Notes: generated from the sequence alone by a model not told the origin. A stretch of 64,000 bases of DNA from Bursaphelenchus xylophilus (GCA_904066235.2 CAJFCV020000005.1:186001-250000); one strand, 5' to 3'. Positions 46,441 to 58,768 are shown, counted from the stretch's first letter. A program made the numbers and translations.

Positions 46441-49400
46441 GTCGAAAGAAGCTAAATTTAGCGAGCTTCCGTTTTAACGTTTCCAAAACAACTTGACAGC
46501 TAATGTGATATCCTAAAAAACGTTTGTTTACAATTATGTCAGAGCTGTGTTATTGGGTTTGTCAGGGTCTGGTTGGACAGAGATAAGACAAGTTGTCTTT
46601 TGGCTGGGAATAGATCTTTGGGCAGTGACGCAGCTTTTACGTCAAGCACGGTTTTCTTTTTAACTTCTCTGTCTAGGTTCTTATCTGTTTTTTGAGGGGA
46701 AATCAGCCTTGTCTTGAAGATATCGTACTGTAGACACAACTTGGAAAACATTCCTCGATGTCCTACAGTTTACATGTAACTTCAATTTCGCCGTTTTGCT
46801 GATTAAATCAGCAAAATTCACTGAGGTTATTGCCTTGCGTGAAGTTTTAAAACCCGCGCGCCCTTCAAAACAAAGTTTTTCACATGGAGAGGGAAGCATT
46901 TTGCCACATTTTTGATGCTTCCCGGAAGCAAAATGGTACGTTTCTTGCCACTGGATCAGGCCCCCACTGTAGGTGCCCTCGCTGATATTCCCTGTTCGCT
47001 AGGTGCCCTTTTCGGACAAGATCGCAAAAATTGAAGAAAAAAATTACGAAAGCTTGTTTTTTACTGTAGTTGGCTCCCACACGAATCAGAAGACATTTAA
47101 AAATAGCCTTTTTTATTTGATTAGTATGTAATATTTACCAAATGGCGTTATCCCTTGAACCCCGAACATTTCTCGAGCAATTTGAGGGCATTTGGGGATA
47201 TCAAATGCGATAAACGAATGGTTTCCTCAAAAAAAGCTCTATTTTGTTATTTGTAGCCTAAGGCGTTGGGCCACGTTTTGTTGAAACAATGTACCAATGT
47301 GGGCACTTAACTTACGCCAAAAATACTCCGTTTTATACCGGTTTGCAGTCCGTAAAACTCAATTCGAATACTATTACATACAAGTATACGTATATATTGT
47401 TGTCATATTTTCGCTTGAAACGTTTGATTATTAGACCACATAGACGTCAAAGAAACATAAAACCGGAACTCAAAAGCTCATCTGAATTATGGATTGAACG
47501 CAGTAATGATTGCTCCGAATTTAGATGGACTCAAACATGTTTTTGTTCCTTGTCTATTGAGACATTATTTTTTATAATTAAGTTTCCGAGCGCTTACGCA
47601 ATTAGAAGAACGTGGAATGATGCGAGAGATAGTCAGAGTTCACTGTTTCTTCAAGATCTTTTTCTACCATTTCACATTTAAACATTGGTGATAGTTAGTG
47701 GTAGAGCGACTGTTGGGGAAACCTGAGTTTTACAAACTGTCAAAAAATTATTGATACTCAATGGTCAGATTACTAAATTCAGCTCTGAACGAGAAATCAA
47801 CTCAATCTGGCAGAGCCTTGTCGGAGCGCCTGAGGGCCTAAGTATAAGCAGAGCTCGCGTCAGGTAGGGCCAGACCAGGTTTGAGAAGGGTTATGTCACA
47901 CTCTTTTCGCAGGCCAGGCAAGAGTTTCGGCCCTCTGTCCGGCGTATAATCTTCTTAGGGACAAAGCAAATCCCAGACCAAAATTGCCGGTTTGGCATTG
48001 CGGCATGGATCAATAAATTTGAATGGCTGTAAATCTTAGTGTCTAGACAGCTTTTTCCTATCACTTTGAAGTCATATTTTATGTTGCACCGAAATGTCAT
48101 GCCTCAAACGAAACCGTTTCTATTTTCAACACTTTGTATTTTAAGTCAAATAGGCACGTAAAAACGAACGGTATAATTTGTTTATTTTAGGACAATGATG
48201 TCTTCTCCACAGCATCTATATTCTTGTGTAGGTTCTCAGATTGCTGTATGTCGGGAAAATAATGAGCGCATTGTCGGTGCGACAACCGCGTCGCAGAACT
48301 TTTTTATACAAATCTCTTAACTCAAAATAACGCGGGATTTCGAAATATTCCGAAAGATCAAATTTTTGGAACAAAATTTTTTTGTTGTTCTTATGAAAAG
48401 ACACGGTAGAACATGCTCTGTTTACACTCCAGATATATATAAATCTTTTTATGAAAATGGCTGCACGGTGCAGTGCGTTTCCGTCCGCCTTCGAAATTAG
48501 GCCCGTCCAAAAATAAGCCAAGTGCCAAAAAAAGAATATTTGTTTTCTGGTGGTGCAGAGATCCGTGTTTTCGATGACAAAGTACAATATAATTACCAAA
48601 TAGCTGGAATATTTGAAAAGTTTTGCGGAGTATTTTGTTCAAACCTGAAGAGTTCTTTAGGACGATGTTCTTGATGTCATCAAGAAGAACCAGAAATAGA
48701 AAAATCAGAAATAGTGCAAATAAAAAATGATCCAATTTTTTAGCCCTTTGGGACACAGGACCTTGATGTTTCGCGTTTCTGACGACTTCTCGAGGCGGTT
48801 GACACAGAAATCTTTTCACAACTTTGAATAGAAATCTCCGATTTATCAACACGTCAACGACTAGCGCTGTTATTCATAGGTACTCTACCGGATAATTAAT
48901 TGTCTGGCTTTTATCGCCCTGACTCATTCTACTCCACTTTCGAGCCGGATCAGAGCGGATTTCGATTCGATTTAGACAACGGTACAAAAAACTTTCTTAG
49001 GCCATAATTTAGATGACAAACCAAAGCACAAAGCCATATTGTTTTGTCATTTATTTGACAGGCCTATAAAATTTCACATTCATATTCGGTTTCACGTTTT
49101 CCCGTCCTTTGCTCAAGCAACAGGATAGGCGAATCAAAAAAAATGCAAGTAGGAGTATATAACATGCATATAGCATTTATATAACATGCATATTAAATTA
49201 CCGTTAGTAATATGCAAGGATGTTTTCGACGCAACGTGATATCCGATGTTGGCGGGGTTCGCAACCGGAAGGAAATATTCTCATAGTGTTTTTGCACAAC
49301 AGATACTGTCTTAAATGACGGATATCAGAAACGTAGTGATGCAATTTTCAAACAGACTATTTATGCAGACTCGAAACATCAAATCGACTCTGGGTTTTGT

Positions 49401-52236
49401 CCCAAACGCAACGCTCAGATTACTTTTATATTTTGCGCACACGTTGTGTCACGTATCCGTTTCTGACATTTCTAGCTCGTGTATTTAAGGAAAAAGGTTC
49501 TTTACCAAAGAAAAAATTGATTTTTTACAAAACCGAGGCTGAAAATCGTAGACTGAAAAAACAATTTTAATTTTAACCAACTTTTGGGAAAAAAACTTGA
49601 AATTTTGACCAACTTTTAAATACCCCGGATTTCTCTGGAAAGCGCAGCCTTTTAGACCAAGTTTCATTAAACTCTTTCAAGCACCCTATAATAATTTTCA
49701 ATTACAATATGGTCCATCTTTAAATTAGCTCTGAGTTGACAATTCTTCGGATTTCCCAAGGAAACCTCAGCGTCATTTTCGTTCAAATTGAATTTTTCAC
49801 GCCAAACGGCGTCTGTGAAGGTGGAAACCAATTTCTCTCCGTTCCGACGGAGGCGTGGATTTCCGGCGGCCAATTTTTTTTATCAGTCTATGTGGAGTCA
49901 AAATTCTGCTCTTTGACCGTGAAGAGTTGTAAGTTTTGCAGACAACCTTATGAAATATCGGATCAAAATTCACAAAGCTATGTTTCTGCGAGTCCAAATA
50001 AGAACGGATACCACGCTTTTTCGAAAGTGCATAGACTTTTGAACAGTGCCTTTTGCCTCTTTTTTTCGGGCCATTTTGAAACATTTTGCAGTATGCAATG
50101 TCTGTCGCGCTTGCAAAATTCGCGGCTACGCTGTTGAAAACAAGCTTGCGTAGCGGCAATATTGCCCAGTAAAAATGCCAAATGCACGGTGCAAAATGCG
50201 GTCTTTGCACGATGCGGCAAAACGCCGTTTTCGCACAGTACGGACACGTGACAAAAAGTCTACGCACTTTTGAAAAAAGCGTAGCTGTGTCACCCAGCGT
50301 TGGCTGGAATTTCAGGTCCATTAACAGCAAATTCCTGGCTTTTGATGCAATTCTCGAAATACCTCGTTTCCTCCACATTTCCTACGGTATCTTTTTGCTG
50401 CCGCTTTGGCAATTCTCGTTCACGCGTTCCCACGGCACCAAATGTCATTGTGCGGTTGACCGAACAAGTAGTCCTAAGGGGTTGAACTTTTAGTTTTGTA
50501 GACTTAAAAAAAAACCAACTTTTCCGCTTTAGTTTCCTTGCATGAGGTCTCTTTACATCTTAAGAAATCTCGAACGTATATAACCTAACAGTAATTTAAA
50601 GTCTGGTCCTTAAAACTTTTCCGAAGAAAACAAGGTCAAAACGTAGGGGAAAAAGAAATGTAGTTTGATTTTGAGACTTAAAATAGATTTACTGTACATG
50701 CATCCCAACAATAACGAACATGACACGTAAAATTTGCCCTTGTCCTTCCTCATTAGATTTGTAATCATAAATAGAGATGTGTATTTCGTTTCCGCAGGGT
50801 TCAAATTATCGGGCGTTTTGTTTCGAATGCCAAATAAAGGCGAAATTGGATACGGCAAATATCATGTCCCAAACATGAGCCAACTGACCTTATATCAACA
50901 TCAAATGTCAACAAATAGTGTTTCCAAAAAACAGAGAAAAATTTAGAAGCAAAGCCGACTTTTACAAGGTAAAAACGTTATATTCCTTACAATAAAAAGA
51001 CATCGTCACAAATACAAATCGAACAAGTTTGTAAAATTTTCAAAACTTTCCGTAAATTTGCGTCAAAAATCCATCACTTCCTTCTTCTGACGATCATTTA
51101 GTCCCACTAATCGGACACAAGAATGTGCTAGAACAGGATATTTGCCCCTTAGTGGGAGGGGATTAAGAAAGGTCTTCCGCTCTATTTCTGTAAACCATCG
51201 AATAGTTGCAAAACATTCCGTCATCGCGTATCGAGAAGCCATTTTGACGCAATTTCCATCATCATTATGTATTTGTTTTATGGGACAGATTGGTTGTAAA
51301 GAGGCAAAAAACATGAGTGTGAATAAGGTGAAATGCTTTGCCTTAATAGTACACAGAGGCTTGCAAATCAACGAAATACTTTTTCAAAAGTATTCGTTAC
51401 TACTAGTACAAAGATTCAATCAAACTTGCTGAGAAGTTGTCGAGATTTATGAAACAAAAGTTGCGGAAAAGTCGACTTCTTCATTGTCGATGTAAAAAAT
51501 TCATGCTCGTTTAGTATAATATAAAACTAATGTGCCACTGTTCTACAAAAAGACCAGTCGTATTCAACAACACTCGGAGAGTTATTGCACAAAACTTTTT
51601 TCCAAACAGTACGCACGTTTTGAGAAAAATATCGTTTAAAATTTTCGTTGTAAATGCAGAATGCTAGCTAATTTTGCTAGTAATGGACATCTGGACTCTT
51701 TCGGCCTTCATCCAAAATTTGAGCAAAACCTAAAAGCAACGTTTTGGTTATGTTCCTTTTACCGCATTACCGCCGCTACAGATCTTTGAACGCAAAGAAA
51801 CCGGAACACAAATGTTGTATTGAGTTCTGTCGTGGATGGACTCCATTCTGACATGTATCTACTGAGTATACATATCTCCGAAAGTGAGCCTTTACTCCGG
51901 ATTTATATTTGTCGCTCACTTGTTTTCTGTCAATTTACGTTAAACCCCTTGTTTTTGATGATGACTTCTCTTTTCCGGCTTATTTTGCATCATCGTCTGG
52001 AGCATCGCGGCTTTCAATGGTCGGGCACAAACAGGTTGCAAGATTTACACCTTCATTTACAGTAGCCCTCGCTTTCAACCGCCTGTTCGAGTATATTCGA
52101 GGATTTGTCCTCGGTTCAAGGCCGATGACATTTTTAGCCGACACATTAGTATAATACTTTCGAAATGCCGTGTTTACGTAGATGCCAAAAAAAGGGAGAG
52201 CCCTCCTTTCGACGCCCCGCCCCATTTCGGCCGCGC
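46441..52236. other. 5.8 kb without a supported gene
   Basis: Open frames of up to 193 codons occur, for example 48391-48852 and 49797-50378 on the minus strand. They lack domains, splice partners and convincing codon structure. A degraded CAGGGGAAGTAC-family copy is recognisable at about 49400-49690 (CCCAAACGCAACGCTCAGA). The left part of this stretch begins at the right breakpoint of the duplication. Confidence 0.5.
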
Positions 52237-52244
52237 TATAAAAG
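52237..52244 (+). promoter_or_regulatory. TATA box of the small secreted-peptide gene
   Basis: TATAAAAG sits in a local GC-rich stretch (CCGCGCTATAAAAGGAGGGC), 116 bp before the start codon. A strong TATA is unusual in this window and fits a highly or tissue-specifically expressed gene. Confidence 0.8.
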
Positions 52245-52352
52245 GAGGGCCTGACGGCCAGCAGAAACAGTGAAATTCCTGCTTTTTCGAGGATCGTGAA
52301 TTACTGTATCCACTACTATACGCTGACATCTACATATATATTACAATTCAGG

Positions 52353-52734
52353 ATGAATTCGATGATGTTGAAGATCTTGGCCTGTGTCTTGGCCTTTGTT
52401 TTATTTTTTGATGCCGTTGCGGCACTTCCGTTGGTCACGAAATATGAGGTAAGGCAACCTTTCAATCACCGATCCGATCTAACTATTATACAGTCAATTT
52501 TTCCTTCTATTTAAATTTGATTTCTTTTACTAATTTCAATTCTTACAGGACACTGACTTCCTTGTTGACCCAATCTACGTCGTAAAGCGCTCCGAAGAGT
52601 TTGAGCTCCCAGCGCCCATCCAAGGCGATAGCTTCGAAGTCGACGAACTCCCAAGAACCGATCGGAAACAGTTCGCTCGCCAACAACGATACCTCGAGAT
52701 TCTTCGAGACTACTTGCAACAGCCGGCTGTGTAA
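52353..52734 (+). CDS. Small secreted peptide precursor, 93 residues (two exons)
   Basis: Exons are 52353-52448 and 52549-52734, phase 0 at the join (GAG/GTAAGG..TTACAG/GAC). Exon 1 is a signal peptide, with a hydrophobic run LKILACVLAFVLFFDAVAA. The rest is acidic and cysteine-free, with a possible dibasic cleavage site VVKRSEEFE and an amphipathic C-terminal helix RQQRYLEILRDYLQQ. Spacing of Tyr and Leu there is faintly like NPY/NPF-type peptides, but the amidated RPRF end is missing, so I do not assign that family. The ATG is two bases after an ATTCAG acceptor, allowing trans-splicing or a 5' UTR intron. It is a candidate neuropeptide, hormone or secreted effector; no cellular role can be shown from sequence. 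Confidence 0.82.
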
Positions 52735-52940
52735 TGCTTCGGATCGTTTGACTTGCATATATTTATATTTTCATATACGTATATGTTGACTGTAGGATGC
52801 CTTTTCAACGCATATCATTTCGGGTACATCTCCTCTCTTGTTGCCTTACCATAGTGTCTGCTTCTGCTTTAATTTATTTTCCCAGTGTCTGTACAAAACG
52901 TTCGTAAAACCGGAAAAGATGATGATTGGATCAAAGAGCC

Positions 52941-52946
52941 AATAAA
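52941..52946 (+). terminator. Polyadenylation signal of the small peptide gene
   Basis: The first AATAAA downstream of the stop, about 207 bp away. Confidence 0.55.
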
Positions 52947-53121
52947 GATCTGAATTCAACCTATCGAAGATTTTTTTCAAATATAATATTAATTAAGGGG
53001 AACACAGTACGGTATTCAAAATTCATCAAAATCTGCTGTTGGGACACCAGAGGCTGGATGGTTGAAAGTTTTCACGTCATATCTCTGCTCACCCATACAA
53101 ACAAAAGACAAAATCAATTTT

Positions 53122-53286
53122 TGCAAGGGTGATGAACTCCTCAAGTGACGGAGGCCTAAAAAAACCAAACCGTAATAAAGGATAAGCCTCAGGGATACTC
53201 ACCAATTCTCTGCAAGATCGCGAGTCTTGAACTCAGCCCTCAGCTGAAAAGGAAGCGAAGTGCAACCCTCAGATGTCCTTAAACTA
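53122..53286. repeat. Direct repeat, about 165 bp (partner 54143-54307)
   Basis: The block runs from GGGTGATGAACTCC through GGATAAGCCTCAGGGAT to GCAACCCTCAGATRTCCTTAAAC. It occurs twice in the same orientation with roughly one mismatch per ten bases. The pair brackets the first copy of the 53.3-54.1 kb repeat. Confidence 0.85.
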
Positions 53287-53330
53287 GACTTGGCTGCCGG
53301 GCTGGGGCGGCCCAGGCCGGCCCGGCAGTA

Positions 53331-54057
53331 TAGTTAAAAACATAAACAATGGATAAGATTTTCTTATTTGCTCGTCGCTTATAAACACTATTTTCCTAAA
53401 AAAATTTGAAAATGAACCTCAATTCTCCAAAAAATTGTTTTTCCCCAGTCCCGAAGCGAAAACATTTCAAAATTTTGTTCAAACTCTCCGAGAAATTCTT
53501 TTTCCCAAGTCTCGAAACGAAAACATTTCAAAAATTTGTTCAAATTCTCCAAAAAATCCTTTTTCCCCAGTCCCGAAGCGAAAACATTTCAAAAAATTTT
53601 TCAAATTCTCCAAAAAATTCTTTTTCCCCAGTCCCGAAACAAAAACATTTCAAAAATTTGTTCAAATTCTCCAAAAAATCCTTTTTCCCAGGTCCCGAAG
53701 CGAAAATATTAAACGGTATCGTTGACCCGAATCGTCGTTGACCTGAGTTGTCGTTGACCCGAGTTGTCGCGATCCGAGTTGTCCCTGACTCGAAATGTCG
53801 GTATGCGTTTGATTTTAGATGCAGAGGGAAGGAAGGCCACCCAGTGCACAAATAGTACAGAGGTAGTGCTCTTCACATTGGATTGACACGAACGGGGGTT
53901 CGAGTACCAAAGTGCGATGATAAAATGTAGCTCATTTTGACATTAAAATACGATGATAACAAGGCTCTGAGCACTTCTTTTTGTTATTCTCAATGACCGC
54001 TATCATATATTCTGCTTTACCCTATACAAAGCATCTGTGTTTTTGATATTTGGTCTG
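53331..54057. repeat. Segmental repeat, copy A (partner 55745-56769)
   Basis: Both copies start TAGTTAAAAACATAAACAAT, pass through a run of about 60-bp units with the core CCCGAAGCGAAAACATTTC (53406-53705 here), then GTTGACCCGAGTTGTCGCG and GGCCACCCAGTGCACAAATA. They end TTTGATATTTGGTCTG. Copy A has about five 60-bp units. Confidence 0.88.
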
Positions 54058-54307
54058 TTTTTGACCAGAAAATATGGAGGTTAAAGTAAAGAGGCAACGC
54101 AACGTCTTGAAAGGCGCCCTCCGTTTTGAGCGTCGCGAAATCTTTGCAAGGGTGATGAACTCCGCAAGTGACGGAAGCCTAAAAAACCAAAACGTAACAA
54201 AGGATAAGCCTCAGGGATGCTGACCAATTCTCTGCAAGATCGCGAGCCTTGAACTCAGCCCTCAACTGACAAAGGAAGCGAAGTGCAACCCTCAGATATC
54301 CTTAAAC

Positions 54308-55306
54308 TTTTGCACAACCCAAGGTCACTTACCAATTCCTGAGAACCCTGGCTTGCGCTTTGCAGGGACAGCCGAGGTATTCAATGGTCTTTGGAACCGA
54401 GATAGAACACAAACTGTGGAAAGCTATCAAAGAAAAAAAGAGAAATTTTGACCTTATCTCTTCCAATTTTGTGCGAAAAGCGATTTTTTGAGTTAGCCTC
54501 TCAACAATAAAGCTGAAGTTCTTATGCATAGACTCACAAAAAAGTGTGAAGAATCTCGGTTATTTCTGCAAACCGCAAACTAGGAATCTCGAACAACAAT
54601 AATCAAAATCTGTGCCATTTATCTGACAATGAGTGTTGCATCTTGAGCCCGCATGAGTTTAAAGCGTCTTCAAAAAGAAGCCAGCCTTTCTTTTGTAATT
54701 TTTATTTTTTTGATTTTTTTCTTTTTTAACTACAAATAATTAACCGCATATCAAATAAAAAGCGAACAAGGCAAAGGGAAAACAAAAACCAAAGATCTTC
54801 TAACAATGTTTACAGCTAAATCAAATATTTTTTTGCATTTTTCTGAGCATAACTTGGAACGGAACGAAATGACAATGCACGGTGGGTTAAATAGAATATT
54901 CCAATCAATTTTTTGGATTTTTTCGTAGTTTTATATCCATAAGATACAACTTAAGAATGAGCTCAAGTTACAGCGATTGGATATCGGTGGGAAATACTCG
55001 ACTCTGGCAGAACATGTATTAAGTATGAGCATACTATAAGGAACCAAATTTTCCGAAAATCTTGCAAAGTAACCTGCAGGACAGAGCAAACAATTATATC
55101 TTTGGGACCTGAAAAACGCAAGTTTTTTTCCATCTATTTTTTATCCCAATATCCCGTCAGAGTTCGCTTGAAATCGCGGGGTTTCCACTAGCTTTAGGGT
55201 TCGTTTCTAAAAACGCCCGGTATTCTTCATATTCTGTGAGCCGAATTTCACTCGATTCCATCGCCAGTAGCCAAGACAGACCAAGAAAAGACGAAAAATC
55301 AAACAA
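54308..55306. other. Non-coding, repeat remnant only
   Basis: A diverged half-copy of the CAGGGGAAGTAC family is visible at about 54320-54620 (GCTTGCGCTTTGCAGGGACAGCCGAGGT). The rest is AT-rich without features I can support. Confidence 0.5.
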
Positions 55307-55553
55307 TTTATTAATCAAGGGAATACACTACAATAGAGACACAAACAATAGAGATTGTAACTCGATACGCGCGAGAAGTGATATTTTTGACGATTTTCTG
55401 GAGGATTTGTAACTATTGGGCGGCAAAACGAAGACAAGCCGAATGGTAAAAGTAGTGTGAACTGGGGTGCAAGTAAGAGAAGGGAGATGGTGCAGTTAGA
55501 CTTATTAATGTAATAAAAATGTTCGAAGTCAAAGATCCAGCTTTGAATTGACT

Positions 55554-57532
55554 TCAGACGGCCAGTTTCTTGGGAGTGTGGTCCGAGTGGTCGGTGGAAT
55601 CGCGAGTCCGCTTGCACGGGCGTTCCGTGATGTTCTCGTTGATCTCGACTTCTGTTCTGAAAAAAAAGTTTTAGAAACAAAGTGTTCGACCGTACCCCGC
55701 TCAAAGTCTATATCTACGGGCCATTCGGAGCCGGAGAGAGTATATAGTTAAAAACATAAACAATGGATAAAATTTTCTTATTTGCTCGTTGCTTATAAAC
55801 ACTATTTTCCTAAAAAAAATTAAAATGAACCTCAATTCTCTAAAAAAATTTTTTCCCCAGTCCCGAAGCGAAAACATTTCAAAATTTGGGGCTTCGGTAG
55901 TTCAGCCCCCCACGAAAGGTAGTTCAAACCCCCACTGTTTTGCCCGTTTCACACCCCACATAATGAACAAATTAGAATAATACAAAAAATGTAAGTGGGG
56001 GTTTGATCTACTACGCTGGGGGTTTGATCTAAAACGTAGGGGGCTTGACATGAAACGTAGGGGGCTTGATCTAAAACGGAGGGGGCTTGATCTAAAACGT
56101 AAGCGGCTTGATCTAAAACGTAGGGGACTTGTGCTGGACCATACAACTTGGATTAATTCTTTGAAATAAATTTTGGGGTTCAGAATGGACGAGGGGGGTT
56201 GTACTGGGTTATGGGGGGCTAAACTGGACTGGGGGGCTGTACTACCTTAGCCCCCAAAATTTTGTTCAAATTCTCCAAAAAATCCTTTTTCCCCAGTCTC
56301 GAAACGAAAACATTTCAAAAATTTGTTCAAATTCTCCAAAAAATCCTTTTTCCCCAGTCTCGAAACGAAAACATTTCAAAAATTTGTTCAAATTCTCCAA
56401 AAAATCCTTTTTCCCAAGTCCCGAAGCGAAAATATTAAACGGTATCATTGACCCGAAGTGTCGTTGACCCGAGTTGTCGCGATCCGAGTTGCCCCTGACT
56501 CGAAATGTCGGGATGCGTTTGATTTTAGATGCAGAGGGAACGAAGGCCACCCAGTGCACAAATAGTACAGGGGTAGTGCCCTTCACACTGGATTGACACG
56601 AACGGGGGTTCGAGTACCAACGTGCGATGATAAAATCCTGGTCACTTTGACATTAAAATACGATGACAAACAAGGTTCTGAGCACTTCTTTTTGTTATTC
56701 TCAATGATCGCTATCATATATTCTGCTTTACCCTACACAAAGCATCTGTGTTTTTGATATTTTGGTCTGGACTTCTGAGCACATTTTTTGTTATTTGCAA
56801 TTACAGATTCACCTAACCTATGGCCAGATAATTGTTCAGGTTGACCGTCATTTTCGGCGGTTAATCCGCGCACTAATAGAATTGAATTCGACTGGCGAAC
56901 TAAATCATATATCTCTTCAGATTGCAAACTGGCAAATCAAGTCAAGTTGTAATTTATGCTTCGATTCTTTCAAAAAATTCAAAGTCTTAGCAAAATATTA
57001 GCAATAGTATTCATCTATTCATTTTAACTACAGAAACTACGGAAACATCACAATATACCTAGAAAGATCTTTTCGCTTGATAAACCAAGTTGCTTCAAGC
57101 CAAGTAATACGTCACAACCAGAGATTGCCACGGCTCTGAGCGGCTCCGAGCCGGGGGCCAAGAAGGAGCCGGAAACCCCTGACCTGAAACGCCGAAAATT
57201 TCATCTTTAATCCCGAAAACGACCTCTTTTCTTGATTCGACGTGAATAAAATTTTAAAATAATGTCTGCAGAACGCCTGAGGGGTTTTTAGTCAGGTGTA
57301 CGCCAAAGAAGCGACAACTTCAGAGACAAAGAAACGACAACTTCAGAAATAATTTTTGGATGTTTTCACGCATTGTTCCCAAATCCTTTGCTAAACATTC
57401 TTTCCAAGTCCGGTTGGCCCACTATGAATCAAAAACTGCGCTAAACTCACTTTTCATACGCTTTCTCGAGGTTAGCTTCATTGGGATGCTCGACTGGCAA
57501 GTTCTGGGTTTCTTCGCTCGACTCTGGGGGTG
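55554..57532 (-). CDS. Two 3'-terminal exons of an unidentified gene
   Basis: Minus-strand exon 57532-57451 (after TTTCAG, before GTGAGT) encodes PPESSEETQNLPVEHPNEAN and ends in phase 2. Exon 55656-55554 continues exactly in phase with TEVEINENITERPCKRTRDS and stops after HTPKKLAV. A minus-strand AATAAA lies at 55307-55312. The acidic region followed by basic clusters looks like an unstructured tail with a nuclear localisation signal. The upstream partner must end in phase 1 and was not found; both nearby poly(A) polymerase exons end in phase 0. It may be an alternative C-terminus of that gene or part of another gene. The 1.8-kb intron contains a segmental repeat. Confidence 0.6.
55745..56769. 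repeat. Segmental repeat, copy B (partner 53331-54057)
   Basis: This is the same order of blocks as copy A, but the 60-bp units are interrupted by an insertion (55887-56255). The flanking blocks differ from copy A by scattered substitutions, so the two are older than the large 15-kb duplication. Confidence 0.88.
55887..56255. mobile_element. 369-bp inverted-repeat insertion with AAAATT target duplication
   Basis: The ends TGGGGCTTCGGTAGTTCAGC and, inverted, TGGGGGCTAAGGTAGTACAG are flanked by AAAATT at 55881-55886 and 56256-56261. An undisturbed 60-bp unit supplies the empty site (TTTCAAAATTTTGTTC). The interior (about 55990-56130) is a minisatellite of about 25-bp units with GGGGGCTTGATCTAAAACGTA-type sequence. 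It has no coding capacity. Confidence 0.8.
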
Positions 57533-57790
57533 CTGAAACGATAAGACCGTTATTAATAGACCTTCACAACCTCTAACTAGCATCAAAACACCACCAATCG
57601 GACAAAACGAGCTCCTTTTCGCAGAAATAAATCAAAAAAAATTCTCAAAATTTTGTATATAAAATCCAATTTCTTCGTTCTCCTTTAGTTTGAGCCGAAA
57701 TATTTCGTCGAAAGAAAGCATCCGGCCCTTGAATTCCATTCCGTTGCCCATCCGCCGAATCTAAACTTCGAATGAAAAGTGTTATTTCAG

Positions 57791-58058
57791 ACAGAATCCA
57801 CACAAAATCTCTTCGGCATTCAAAAATTTATGGGGAAATTCAATTATAAAATCAACAATTTACATGTACAACAACGAACAAACAAAGTACATGGAGGTGT
57901 GTTCGGCCTCGGTGGATCAAAAAAAATGGGAAGGACCCAAAAATCGGAAGTGGTTCCAGACTTTTGAGTCAAATTTTTCACCGTTTAGACGTTGCGATTA
58001 CCGTGATTTTGAGTGGATTCATGCGGGAAGAACAATTGAAATACCGTTTAGACTTTAG
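57791..58058 (+). pseudogene. Possible decayed coding fragment, plus strand
   Basis: After a TTATTTCAG acceptor the frame stays open to a stop at 58056-58058, ending with a strongly protein-like stretch: KKWEGPKNRKWFQTFES and then FRRCDYRDFEWIHAG. Just upstream (57689-57775) another frame reads EPKYFVERKHPALEFHSVAH before a stop. The two frames cannot be joined by a credible intron, since only 15 bp separate them. This looks like a broken gene with a frameshift. The family is not recognised. Confidence 0.35.
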
Positions 58059-58768
58059 AGTTTATGGAAAATCAAAGAAAAATAATAGAAGTGGAGAGGG
58101 AAAAAAGTGGGAGTACTCGTAGAGAAGTCGGGGGGAAATACACGTATTTTAGGAATAGGTGGCTTATTACTCGGCTTATTACACTGCAGTTCCTCGGTTG
58201 TGGGCTGGGAGCGAATTATTGGAGAAATTTTTGAAATTTGGATTAAAATAAGTGACAAAAAGTAGTGGAATATAAAAGGTTCAGAGTTCGGACTTTTGAG
58301 AATTTTGAATTTTTTTTTGAGCAAAACTCGTATTTTACCCAGTCCATGCGCAAGGCGTCTTGGACCTACAACAAATATGGCGGCAAGATAAGTTACAAAC
58401 AACGAGAAGATAAGAAAATCGAAGAGCTGACGTTGATAATTAATAGGAAATTCATTTTCAATATCAATAAGAAAGACCATTAAAATAAGAGAGGGGAATA
58501 TTTCTGGTTGAGGTGTACATAAATTAGGGCTAGCAAGAGAAAGATTTGGATGCTGTTCGTCGTCTGAAAATAGATTCTGGTTGGAGGATGGGGAAAGAGT
58601 GCGAATTTCGAGTCTCGACAGATTTAGAGCAATTTCAGACATAAAATATTCAAATTCAAGATTTGTAACAAATTTTTTGGCCATGGAATTTTCTTTCTGA
58701 CAGATCAAATCCACATAAATGTCTGAAAGGAATCCTATCCCTTTGATTTTCAAAACTTTCTCGCTCAA
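58055..58768 (-). other. Unassigned 237-codon open frame
   Basis: This is a long open frame in AT-rich sequence. Only its first part (EIALNLSRLEIRTLSPSSNQ, DDEQHPNLSLASPNLCTPQP) looks protein-like; the remainder is rich in Phe/Ile/Leu as expected from AT-rich non-coding DNA. It could contain an exon of the gene whose 3' exons lie at 57532-55554, but I could not find a phase-1 donor that I trust. Confidence 0.25.

Noticed and set aside
48391..50378. Minus-strand frames of 127-193 codons in the 46-52 kb stretch
   Set aside because: No motif, no phase-matched neighbours and AT-driven composition; the 49.8-50.3 kb frame crosses internally repeated sequence.
53400..53740. Frames with repeated [18 protein letters not shown] peptide
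   Set aside because: Translation of the 60-bp tandem repeat; also present in other orientations and in a fold-back element at 11.1-12.1 kb.
53870..53915. Possible tRNA B-box (GGGTTCGAGTACC)
   Set aside because: No matching A-box at the right distance and no cloverleaf could be drawn. It is part of a repeated non-coding block (also at 56590); a SINE origin remains possible.
58055..58768. 237-codon frame as a complete gene
   Set aside because: Most of it is low-complexity hydrophobic sequence from AT-rich DNA, with no domain, promoter or 3' signal; kept only as an unassigned open frame.
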